A stretch of 38,378 nucleotides of DNA from Rickettsiales bacterium (GTDB taxonomy: Bacteria; Pseudomonadota; Alphaproteobacteria; Rickettsiales; UBA1997): assembly GCA_017999675.1 (NCBI GenBank), contig JAGNLL010000011.1:1-38378 (forward strand). Reading direction: 5' to 3'. The notes under the pieces were generated by a model. The model was not told where the DNA came from, ran no database searches, and saw only the letters and a program-made list of their open reading frames with translations. The position numbers were made by a program, and so were the translations under genes. Of this stretch, positions 25,853 through 33,836 are shown one piece after another (within the stretch, counting starts at the first letter, position 1; every line of letters begins with the position of its first letter).

Positions 25853-26446
25853 CTAAAACTCACTGCGAGTTTTAAAGGCAATGCTGATTGTGCCCTCGTC
25901 CAAATAATCAAGCTCGCTACCAATTGGAATTCCGTGTGCCAGACGCGTAATTTTTACCGCAAATTCTTTCAAACTTTCGGCTAAAAAATGCGCTGTAGTT
26001 TGGCCGTCAATCGTTGCGCTTGTAGCAATAATCACCTCTTTCACCTTGCCTAATTTTAGGCGCGCGTAAAGCGAATCTAAGTTTAAATCTTCAATTGTTT
26101 TGCCCGAAATTGCCGAAAGATTTCCACCTAAAACGTGGTATTTTCCGCGGTAATTTTCTGCCCGCTCAATTGCCCACAAATCGGCAACTTCTTCAACAAC
26201 ACAAATTAAACTTTCGTCGCGCGCTTGATTTAAACAAATGCCACAAACCCTGCCCTCGTCAAGGTTGCCGCAAGTTTCGCAATTGTGAATTTTGTCGTGA
26301 AGTATTTGTAAATTAGCAATTAGCGGCAGCAAAGTTTTGTCTTTGCTCGACGCCAAATTCAGCACAATACGCTTAGCAATTCTAGGCCCCATTCCCGGCA
26401 GTTTGCTGATTATTTTGCTAAGATTTTCGACAAGATTATTCGACAT
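25853..26446 (-). CDS. recR: Recombination protein RecR
   Basis: The 197-residue protein acts with RecO and RecF to load RecA at gaps. It has the N-terminal helix-hairpin-helix LPGMGPRIAKRI, the Cys4 zinc finger CETCGNLDEGRVCGIC, and a Toprim domain starting LICVVEEVADLWAIE. The length is standard. It begins right after the proA stop, with no gap, as last gene of the operon. Confidence 0.97.
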   Translation of the reverse strand: MSNNLVENLSKIISKLPGMGPRIAKRIVLNLASSKDKTLLPLIANLQILHDKIHNCETCGNLDEGRVCGICLNQARDESLICVVEEVADLWAIERAENYRGKYHVLGGNLSAISGKTIEDLNLDSLYARLKLGKVKEVIIATSATIDGQTTAHFLAESLKEFAVKITRLAHGIPIGSELDYLDEGTISIAFKTRSEF

Positions 26447-27706
26447 TTATTTTCTCAAAGCGCAGTCAGCTTCAACAACATATTTGTAAGTTGTTAGCTG
26501 CTCTAAACCAACAGGACCACGGGCGTGAAGCTTGCCTGTGGCAATACCAACCTCAGCTCCAAGTCCAAATTCACCGCCGTCAGCAAATTGAGTTGAGGCA
26601 TTGTGCATTACAATTGCCGAATTGACTTTTTGCAAAAATTTTGCCGCCGCAATTTTGTCTTCGGTCACAATGCTTTCGGTGTGCGACGAGCCGTAAATTC
26701 TAATGTGTTTAATGGCTTCGTCGATGTCTTTAACCAGTTTGATCGAAATAATTTTGTCTAAATATTCGGTAGAAAAATCTTTTTCGCTCGCCGCTTTAAT
26801 GCGCTTGTCAAGCTCAACACAAGTTTCGTCGCCGCGCATTTGGCAGCCCGCCGCGGCTAGATCCTCGGCAATTAACGGCAAAATTTTCTTAGCAATTTTG
26901 CGGTCAATTAGCAGCGATTCAGTTGCGCCACAAATGCCAACTCGGCGCATTTTTGCGTTGAACAAAATTTTGCGCGCCTTGTCAAAATCGGCCTTTTCGT
27001 GAATGTAGGTGTGGCAGTTGCCGTCTAAATGTTTGAACACCGGAATTTTCGTGCTCTCCATTACCGCCTTAATTAGCGACCTGCCACCGCGCGGAATTAC
27101 CACGTCAATGTAGTTGTCCATTTGCAAAAGTTCGGTGACAAATTCGCGCTCAATATTTGGCACTAAAATTACGGCGTCTTTGTTGAGGTTAAGTTTTTCT
27201 AAAGCCTCGCGGTAAATGTCGACAATCACTTTAGACGAATTGATTGAGTCAGACCCGCAGCGCAAAATCACCGCATTGCCCGACTTCAAAGCCAAAGCCG
27301 CAACGTCGGAGGCAACATTTGGACGCGACTCAAAAATGGCCATTAAAACCCCAATTGGCGTAGAAATTCTTTTAATGTGCAGGCCGTTTTCGCGCTTTGC
27401 TTCGTAGAGAATTCTGCCAACTGGGTCAGCCAGTTTAATGATTTCTTTCACCGAATTAGCCAAGGCAATAATTCGTTTTTCGTCTAAAATTAGGCGGTCA
27501 ATTTTGGCCTCGTCTAGCTTGCGCTCTTTGGCTAGCTTGACGTCTTTTTGGTTGGCTTTGATTATTTTTTGCGCGTTTTTTTTAAACAGCTTTACCACTT
27601 CGGCCAAAATTTGGTCTTTGGTTGCTGAGTCTAAAATTGCAATTTCGCGACTAGCTCTTTTGGCGTCCTTACAAATTTTCAAAACTTTTGAATTAACTTC
27701 GCTCAT
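26447..27706 (-). CDS. proA: Glutamate-5-semialdehyde dehydrogenase
   Basis: The 419-residue enzyme reduces gamma-glutamyl phosphate to glutamate semialdehyde in proline synthesis. It has the gamma-glutamyl phosphate reductase features IGVLMAIFESRPNVASDV, LKSGNAVILRCGSDS, VIPRGGRSLI and the catalytic Cys in RRVGICGATESLL. The first four bases overlap the preceding NuoN-like gene (ATGA), implying coupled translation. proB is not in this operon. Confidence 0.96.
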   Translation of the reverse strand: MSEVNSKVLKICKDAKRASREIAILDSATKDQILAEVVKLFKKNAQKIIKANQKDVKLAKERKLDEAKIDRLILDEKRIIALANSVKEIIKLADPVGRILYEAKRENGLHIKRISTPIGVLMAIFESRPNVASDVAALALKSGNAVILRCGSDSINSSKVIVDIYREALEKLNLNKDAVILVPNIEREFVTELLQMDNYIDVVIPRGGRSLIKAVMESTKIPVFKHLDGNCHTYIHEKADFDKARKILFNAKMRRVGICGATESLLIDRKIAKKILPLIAEDLAAAGCQMRGDETCVELDKRIKAASEKDFSTEYLDKIISIKLVKDIDEAIKHIRIYGSSHTESIVTEDKIAAAKFLQKVNSAIVMHNASTQFADGGEFGLGAEVGIATGKLHARGPVGLEQLTTYKYVVEADCALRK

Positions 27707-29163
27707 AAAAATTCGATTAAAAATGGAAAAAATATTAGAGACAAAAATATCACAATTGCCACGGTGAGCGCAGTTAAGATGAGGCTTGAATCAAAATCAA
27801 TGCTCTTGGCAAGCTCTTGGTCATTTTGCGATTTTTGTTCTTGGTTGCGCCAAAAAAATGGGTAAAAAACCTTCCACGAAAAAATGGCCAAACCCACAAA
27901 ATTGGTCAAAAAAGCCAGTCCAGCAATTAACAATTTTTTTTCAAAAATAATTTTTAGCAGAAAAAACTTTTCCACCGCACCAATACCTGGCGCCACTCCA
28001 AGCAGGTTTAACACCGCAAAAATAAAAAGAATGGTGCTAACTTTTAGGTCGTAAAAAATGCCAAAAACGCTTTTACCCTCTGACTTGCTGAGGTACAAAA
28101 TAAAGTTAGAAACACTCAAAAAAATTAGTGTAATTGAAAAGAAAAACGACAGCACGCCCAAGTTAATTCTGCCCTCGTCAAAAACCGCAAAGGTAAAAAT
28201 TGAAAATAAAGCAAAGGTAAATTGCTGAAAGAACAGGTAAAAAAACGACGATTTCAAACCCTTACTAAGCACCAAACAAACTGTCGACACGGCAATATTT
28301 ACCAAAAAAATCCACTCAAAAATAGTAAAGCCAGCCCCTGACAGCATTAGTGCAAAGCCCTGCAGCCCAAAAATTGAATTGAGAATTTTTAAAAAAATGT
28401 AAATGCCGCTAAAAGCGTAAGACAAAAAGAACAGGCCGTAGATCGTGATTAGGTCTAGGTTAATGTCGCGGTAAAGCAGGTAAAAGGGGATCAAAACCGA
28501 CAAGAAAAGGCCGATTAAATAAAAGGCCAAAAGCAAAAAATATTTTGCCGACTGAATGTCGCCGGTAATTATTCCACCCAATTTAAAATCGATTTGACCG
28601 GTGAATTTGTAGGTGGCGACAATTGCCAAAAAGAAAAAAAGCGATTCGAGGTAAAGCAAAAAAGTAAAAAAATGCGAAAATTTTGTTTCTTTTTTGTGCA
28701 AAAATTTCAGGCCAAAAAAATGGCAAACAATGATTAGGCAATTGTAAAAAAACAAAATGCTCAGCAGGTTTTTGCTAATTAAGATTAGGTTCACCAAGGC
28801 AATGATTAAGGCCAAGAACGACTCTAAATTAGTGACATTTTTTACCTGCATTAACTCAAAAAAACGTCGCGAGTAAAAAGCAAAAATCAGCCAAAAAAAG
28901 TTGAGCAAAAATAAAAATCCCAAACTCAGCTGGTCAATGTCAAAGCCCAAAGCAATGCCCCTTGCGGCCTCGGCCAAAACTAAGTAAGAATTGTCGCGGT
29001 CAATATTGCCGTAAATGCCAATTAAGTTAATCAAAAACAAAACCGGCAAAAACTTTTTAATTGCCACAATTACATTCGAAGAATCGTCGCAAAACTTTGT
29101 CACCACGCAATTGGCAAAGGGAATTAGCGAAATTAACAAAAGTAAAATCTGCGTCTGAGTCAT
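27703..29163 (-). CDS. NuoN/MrpD-like proton-transporter-family membrane protein, key residues lost
   Basis: The 486-residue protein has about 14 membrane helices and fits the complex I/Mrp antiporter family (PF00361-type). Matches in order are SKNLLSILFFYNCLI (TM5), YKFTGQIDF, IGLFLSVLIPFYLL (TM7), and LLGVAPGIGAVEKFFLL (TM12). The TM5 Glu is replaced by Asn141, and the TM7 Lys by Leu221, with PFY in place of the usual PFH. The TM8 Lys region is FSGIYIFLKI. The TM12 Lys (Lys399) is kept. It may have lost proton pumping and act as a structural or solute-moving paralog. I chose ATG 29163, four bases after the upstream gene; the longer frame adds an odd overlap. A true NuoN seems less likely because no nuo genes surround it. 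Confidence 0.75.
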   Translation of the reverse strand: MTQTQILLLLISLIPFANCVVTKFCDDSSNVIVAIKKFLPVLFLINLIGIYGNIDRDNSYLVLAEAARGIALGFDIDQLSLGFLFLLNFFWLIFAFYSRRFFELMQVKNVTNLESFLALIIALVNLILISKNLLSILFFYNCLIIVCHFFGLKFLHKKETKFSHFFTFLLYLESLFFFLAIVATYKFTGQIDFKLGGIITGDIQSAKYFLLLAFYLIGLFLSVLIPFYLLYRDINLDLITIYGLFFLSYAFSGIYIFLKILNSIFGLQGFALMLSGAGFTIFEWIFLVNIAVSTVCLVLSKGLKSSFFYLFFQQFTFALFSIFTFAVFDEGRINLGVLSFFFSITLIFLSVSNFILYLSKSEGKSVFGIFYDLKVSTILFIFAVLNLLGVAPGIGAVEKFFLLKIIFEKKLLIAGLAFLTNFVGLAIFSWKVFYPFFWRNQEQKSQNDQELAKSIDFDSSLILTALTVAIVIFLSLIFFPFLIEFL

Positions 29164-29167
29164 AAAT

Positions 29168-29863
29168 TTAAAATCTTTCTGGGTGAAAGGCTTGGGTTGG
29201 GCGCGCGTTGGTTTTGGCAAAAATCGCCAGCTTAATTATTTGATTCATTTGCTCTTTTGAAACCGTAATTGGTGTTTTTGCCACGTACCACTTCACGCCC
29301 TCTGTGCAAGGCGGCGTGGTGAAAGAGCCGTCGTAGAAAAACAATTTGTCTTTCTCTTTTACAATTTTTGACAGGTTCAATTTTCCGACATTTTCTTTGC
29401 CGGCTAAAAACTTTGTCAGTTGTTCAAAGTTAGAATTTTCTTTGCCAACTTCTAAAAAAAATGCCAAGGCAAGCCACTGTTCGTTGTCGCTTTTGTGGTA
29501 AATTTGCATTTCAAGTGAATGCGCCTCGCTGCTTACTAAATGCTCGCTTGGATGGTGAAACTCAATGTGGCGAATTAGGTATTTTCGCTTCAAACGCAAA
29601 ACAAAATCTTTGCTGTCAAACTCGAGTCTCAGCAGGTGTTTTGTTGGTTTTTTTTCAACTTCAGAATTGCTGTAAGAAAAATCTAAATCTTCGTCTTTGA
29701 ATTCGCCTTCAATGTTAATTGGCGACTGGTTGTAGCCGATTTTACAAAACTTAAATTCTTCTACATTGCCCCAATTTTTTGGGCCAAAATGTCCGTCGTA
29801 GCTCCAATTTTTGGCGCAGGAAGAAAGAAAAATTAGAAAAAAAACTGCTAAAATTTTTGTCAT
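29168..29863 (-). CDS. Alpha-carbonic-anhydrase-like lipoprotein with a changed zinc site
   Basis: The 231-residue protein begins with a lipoprotein signal (VFFLIFLSSC, lipid Cys16) and then an alpha-CA fold: WSYDGHFGPKNW, QSPINI, SEHLV, and TTPPCTEGVKWYV. The segment IEFHHPSEHLV aligns without gaps to the usual FHFHxPSEH, so zinc His94 is Glu101 and only His96 is kept as His103. The third ligand His119 is Gln120 (LEMQIYH). It therefore resembles acatalytic carbonic anhydrase-related proteins, unless another ligand set is used. It would face the periplasm. It leads the operon with the NuoN-like gene, proA and recR. Confidence 0.85.
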   Translation of the reverse strand: MTKILAVFFLIFLSSCAKNWSYDGHFGPKNWGNVEEFKFCKIGYNQSPINIEGEFKDEDLDFSYSNSEVEKKPTKHLLRLEFDSKDFVLRLKRKYLIRHIEFHHPSEHLVSSEAHSLEMQIYHKSDNEQWLALAFFLEVGKENSNFEQLTKFLAGKENVGKLNLSKIVKEKDKLFFYDGSFTTPPCTEGVKWYVAKTPITVSKEQMNQIIKLAIFAKTNARPTQAFHPERF

Positions 29864-29934
29864 TTTTTTGCGAAAAAGTTAAGAAATTTGCAAGAGTGTT
29901 TTAATTTAGAGGCTGTTGGGTTTTAGTGTGTTTT

Positions 29935-29964
29935 AAAAAGATTTTCGCCTTAAGGCGAAAATCT
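29935..29964 (-). terminator. Rho-independent terminator downstream of mrp
   Basis: AGATTTTCGCC/GGCGAAAATCT (29939-29964) forms an 11-bp stem with loop TTAA, and on the minus strand is followed by five T residues (29939-29935). It begins seven bases after the mrp stop codon, so it ends mrp transcription before the carbonic-anhydrase-like operon. Confidence 0.85.
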
Positions 29965-29970
29965 AGATTT

Positions 29971-30765
29971 TTAGAGCAAAATCTCCGCAGAAATTTTCTT
30001 AAACAAATTCGCAATTTCCGAATTTGGATTTTTCGCCACAAAGCAAATTTTCTCTTCTGCAGAATCTGAAACTTCCTGCAAAATTGGCACCTCGCCTAAA
30101 AACTTAATTCCCATTTTTGCGGCCAAATTTTTTGCACCGTCTTTACCAAATAAATACCTCTTTTCTCCAGCAATTTCTAGGTACGACATGTTTTGAATTA
30201 ATCCCAGAAGCGGAATTTTTAATTTTGTAAAACAATCAAGCGACTTCACCAAGTCAATCACCGAAAGGCTTTGCGGCGTTGACACCGCAACAACTCCGGT
30301 AAGCGGAAATTTCTCCGCCAAACTCAAGTAAACGTCCCCCGTGCCTGGTGGCATGTCAATTACCATTACGTCAACCTCGCGTCCGTCGCTTTTCCAATTC
30401 ACGCTACGAATTAACTGGTGCAAAATTTTCGTCACCATTGGCCCGCGCCAAACCCCTGCAGCACTTGCGTCAACCATTGAACCAATTGAAATGCATTTTA
30501 CGCCTTGCGAAATAATCGGCAGAATCAGCCCGTCTTTTTGCTCAGGCTGTCCGCTTAAATTCATTAAATGCGGAATTGAAGGGCCGTAAATGTCGGCGTC
30601 AACGAGTGCCACGTTTAAACCCGAAAGCTTCAAACTAACCGCCAAATTGCAGGCAATTGTTGATTTGCCAACCCCACCCTTAGCTGAAGCAACGGCAATT
30701 ATTTTTTTTACACCTACAACGGCGGGTGCCTGCTGCATGAAGTCGGCCAAGGTTTTTTCTGTCAT
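29971..30765 (-). CDS. mrp: Mrp/ApbC family iron-sulfur carrier ATPase
   Basis: The 264-residue P-loop NTPase has the deviant Walker A AKGGVGKSTIACNLA (near 28-42), VDADIYGPSIP, MVIDMPPGTGD and QNMSYLEI. Relatives bind a [4Fe-4S] cluster at the dimer interface through a CxxC after NMSYF. Here that site reads LEIAGEKRYLFG and has no cysteines. The N-terminal DUF59 domain found in longer homologs is absent. It may still act in Fe-S handling by another means or as a general P-loop ATPase. It is monocistronic, with a terminator after it. Confidence 0.88.
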   Translation of the reverse strand: MTEKTLADFMQQAPAVVGVKKIIAVASAKGGVGKSTIACNLAVSLKLSGLNVALVDADIYGPSIPHLMNLSGQPEQKDGLILPIISQGVKCISIGSMVDASAAGVWRGPMVTKILHQLIRSVNWKSDGREVDVMVIDMPPGTGDVYLSLAEKFPLTGVVAVSTPQSLSVIDLVKSLDCFTKLKIPLLGLIQNMSYLEIAGEKRYLFGKDGAKNLAAKMGIKFLGEVPILQEVSDSAEEKICFVAKNPNSEIANLFKKISAEILL

Positions 30766-30785
30766 TTTAAGAAATTTAGAGAGTG

Positions 30786-30817
30786 AAATTATCTTGCTTT
30801 GCGTAAAGCGATAATTT
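30786..30817. terminator. Hairpin between autotransporter and mrp
   Basis: AAATTATC and GATAATTT, followed inward by GCTTT and AAAGC, form a stem with one bulge around a four-base loop. It lies after the autotransporter stop (30843) and before the mrp start (30765). It lacks a T-run, so termination is uncertain. Confidence 0.45.
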
Positions 30818-30842
30818 GCACAAAAAACATCAAGGCAAGTTT

Positions 30843-33638
30843 TTAAAACTCGTATTTAGCGCCAACCAACAGTGAATGTAAAATAAATTTAGATCTTCTT
30901 TCGCTGAAATAATCGATACTGAAAGTGGTTGAGTTGGCGTTATGAATTTCTAATTCACCACCAAATCTAAAACTTCTTGGGTCAATTTTTGAAAAGTAGG
31001 TTTGAAACGCTGGGACTTCTCCAGCAAATCTACTTGTTACGACACTAGATTTATTTAAGAAATTGTAGCCGTAAGATGCTGTAATTTTTGGTGAAAACGT
31101 TGAACCATTTTTGACTTGTTTTCTGTAGCCAAGCCCAATACCAGCCCTACCCTCAAGAAAACTACTTGAGACAGAATCTGTTTTTAAATTAAGAGTATCG
31201 GCATCTTCTTCTAAATAGCTGTTTGTATTACTGCGGACAAAAGTACCAGAAAGTTCTGGCATAATATTGAAACCACTTTTGAAGTTGTAGAGTGCGCCAC
31301 TTCTTAATTTGGCAATGTAGTTCTGGCCGTAATATGTTGCGTGAGCCTTTGTATCTACCGAAGGTATTGATCTTGAGGAAGAATATTGGCTTAGGGCAAA
31401 TCCAGCCACTCCATCTAAAAAGTATTTTCCAAAAGATTTGCCAGCGTAGGTGGTTATTTGGTAGGTATTGATTCTTGTCGATTTTAAATCGTCAGAAGAT
31501 TTTGCGTAGGAGTTGGCGTAGCTAAAAGAGAGGCCACCTCGAATGCTATTGGAAAATTCTGTATCCGCGCCAAAAGCTAAGCCAACTGAGTTAGATTCGT
31601 ATCCGTTGTCGTCAATATTGCCCCTCTTGATAACGTTACCAAATGTTTGGGCCCAAACAGCACCTTTCTCAACTTCGTTACCACTGGCAAAGCTAAAACT
31701 TGGAGCTCCGTTAGCGTTGCCAAATTGAGAAATACTTCCGCTTGAAAAATTGGTTTTAAAAAGTTTTGCCCTACTTGCGACATCGGATATTAAAGAATCT
31801 GAGTGAAACGCGTCTAACCTACCCTCAACAATTTTGCTTAAATTATTGACTACAGATAGCGAGGTTAGTTTGGAAGAATTGTCTTGCTGTGGTGCAGCTG
31901 ATTTTAGAGCTGCTTTTATCGAATTTAAATCTGAAGAGCTATCAAGATATTGCTGAAACTCTTTTAGCTTTCCATCCGCGCCAGAACCAATGGTATTTAT
32001 TGCGTCATAAATACTTTTAAATTCTTGGTCTTTGAATATTTCTCCTGAAGAAGCTCTGTTAATATTTAGAACTAGATCGTCTCCAGATACTAACGTGCTT
32101 ACAGTAAGTAAGGATAATTTGTTAGAACCAGAATTGTTAAGGCTAATATTAGAATCGCTAATTGTAGAAATGCTTGAGCCGGTTGATCCATCAACGATTG
32201 TGTATTGCGAGCCGTCAGCAAGATATTTGTAGCCCTCACCTCCACCAAAGTTGAATGAAAGTTTTGCTCCAGCAGCTATGGTTGCAGATCCACTTGCGAT
32301 GAATTTACCGATTGAACCGCTGTCAGATAAATTTAGAGAAATGGTGTCACCACTGCTTACCAAAATATTTCCATTAATTGTGTGAGAAGCGCTGTTGGCG
32401 TTAAAAATTGCAGCACCGCTTCCAGAAACATTTCCAGCAACAGTTTTTGTTGTATCGCCAAAATTTAAAGTGCCAGCAACCCCGATTTCTTCAATATTTG
32501 TAAGGTTTGATTCAAGATTGAGGGTAGCATTTGATGCAATGTTCAAATTTTTAGCCCTGATATCAGAACCATTTTGGGTAACCGTAGTGCCGCTGGCGAT
32601 ATTTACGGTATCGAGTTTTTTTGAAACTCCGATGCTGATATTTGAATCTAAGGTTCGATTGGCAGTTAAGTTTAGAGTGCCCAAATAATCGCTCGATACG
32701 CTTTCTATTGAGCCATTAAAAGTAGTGGAACCAAGATTGATCGTGGAGCCAGAGTAGGTGTAAATATCTCCAACAAAAGATCCCGCATTGAGATTGATTA
32801 ACTGACTAGCTCCTGTGAATAAATTGCCAGTGACGGTGCCGCCGTTTAGAGAAAAGGAAGAGTCATTATTGCTTCCCAAAGTAATGTTACCAGTAATTGA
32901 TCCAGCATTATTTGTGATATCAATTTCACATCCTGAGACACATTTTATATCTCCAGATAAGGTGCCGTTATTGGTAATATTGACTATGCCTGAAGATTCG
33001 ATTGCACCACTGATTGTTCCAGAATCAGTATTTTCAATTGTAAGTAATTGCAATGCTCTATTTTGATATATAGCCTCAGCTTTCCCAGAAATAAGTCCGC
33101 TATTGTGAATTGTTATATCCGCCAAAGAGGCTATACCCCTAGATGCAGAAGAGATGATGCTCCCAGAGTTTGTAATTGTTGCCTTTGCATAAAAAAGAAC
33201 AATGGCATTACTAGAACTTCTTACAAAAGTGTTGGATGAAGATGTAAAATTAAAACGATCCACACTAAACCCACCTGCATGACTCACTCCCGTCGAGATC
33301 CCAATTGAGCCGGTGATTGATCCGGAATTAAGTGCAACTGAAAAAACATCTACAATTGCGGCTGAGGTTGATGCCACACCCTTTGAGTCTGAAGCATTAA
33401 TCTCAACAGATGTATTAATCTTGTCATATCCAGATATACCTTTTGATAAATTACCGCCAGATCCAATAATCATTTTTTGATTGTCTGAGGAAAAACTTTG
33501 TAAAGTATCAACTTCTGAATCAACAAATATGTCAGCAGAAAATGCGGTCAAAGCCGTTTGTAAAAAGATTATGATACAAGCAAACAATCGCAGCGATATC
33601 TTTAGAAAATTATTAGTAGCTGATGCATTATTAGACAT
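30843..33638 (-). CDS. Autotransporter with beta-helix passenger
   Basis: The 931-residue surface protein has a signal peptide (LFACIIIFLQTALTAFSA, cut near residue 35). A long Ser/Gly/Asn-rich passenger (about 36-640) has repeated short strands of the beta-helix type (NSGSITGSIGIS, NNGTLSGDIK, NNAGSITGNITLG). The C-terminal autotransporter barrel (about 650-931) includes GAVWAQTFGNV and ends LLVGAKYEF. Passengers of this type act in adhesion or protection at the cell surface; the target is not known. The start used is 33638. Just before it is an extra copy of the first ten bases, see the upstream small frame. Confidence 0.9.
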   Translation of the reverse strand: MSNNASATNNFLKISLRLFACIIIFLQTALTAFSADIFVDSEVDTLQSFSSDNQKMIIGSGGNLSKGISGYDKINTSVEINASDSKGVASTSAAIVDVFSVALNSGSITGSIGISTGVSHAGGFSVDRFNFTSSSNTFVRSSSNAIVLFYAKATITNSGSIISSASRGIASLADITIHNSGLISGKAEAIYQNRALQLLTIENTDSGTISGAIESSGIVNITNNGTLSGDIKCVSGCEIDITNNAGSITGNITLGSNNDSSFSLNGGTVTGNLFTGASQLINLNAGSFVGDIYTYSGSTINLGSTTFNGSIESVSSDYLGTLNLTANRTLDSNISIGVSKKLDTVNIASGTTVTQNGSDIRAKNLNIASNATLNLESNLTNIEEIGVAGTLNFGDTTKTVAGNVSGSGAAIFNANSASHTINGNILVSSGDTISLNLSDSGSIGKFIASGSATIAAGAKLSFNFGGGEGYKYLADGSQYTIVDGSTGSSISTISDSNISLNNSGSNKLSLLTVSTLVSGDDLVLNINRASSGEIFKDQEFKSIYDAINTIGSGADGKLKEFQQYLDSSSDLNSIKAALKSAAPQQDNSSKLTSLSVVNNLSKIVEGRLDAFHSDSLISDVASRAKLFKTNFSSGSISQFGNANGAPSFSFASGNEVEKGAVWAQTFGNVIKRGNIDDNGYESNSVGLAFGADTEFSNSIRGGLSFSYANSYAKSSDDLKSTRINTYQITTYAGKSFGKYFLDGVAGFALSQYSSSRSIPSVDTKAHATYYGQNYIAKLRSGALYNFKSGFNIMPELSGTFVRSNTNSYLEEDADTLNLKTDSVSSSFLEGRAGIGLGYRKQVKNGSTFSPKITASYGYNFLNKSSVVTSRFAGEVPAFQTYFSKIDPRSFRFGGELEIHNANSTTFSIDYFSERRSKFILHSLLVGAKYEF

Positions 33639-33648
33639 TATTAGACAT
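33631..33648 (-). promoter_or_regulatory. Five-codon upstream frame made by a 10-base tandem duplication
   Basis: ATGTCTAATA is repeated twice in tandem directly before ATGCATC at the start of the autotransporter gene. The first ATG (33648) reads M-S-N-N-V and stops, while the second (33638) opens the autotransporter. The overlapping short frame could lower translation of the main gene, or be a recent slippage product. Confidence 0.5.
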
Positions 33649-33836
33649 TTTTTTTAATTCACCTTTAAGGTCAGCAAAGTCCCCTCAGATCGCGAATGGA
33701 GATGCGATATATTAGATATACAACTCCAGGGAGTAAATAATAAATTGTTTCAATATGAGATAAAAAAATTAGAAATTTTTATCACCATTTCTAAGCCAAG
33801 CTTCTTTTTTTAGCAAAAAAATCGACACAACCGAAA

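Noticed and set aside
27703-29163. A normal NuoN subunit of complex I.
   Set aside because: The key Glu and Lys are replaced and no other nuo gene is nearby.
33769-33794. Inverted repeat TTAGAAAT/ATTTCTAA as an operator before degP.
   Set aside because: Eight-base arms in AT-rich sequence are expected by chance, and no known regulator site matches.
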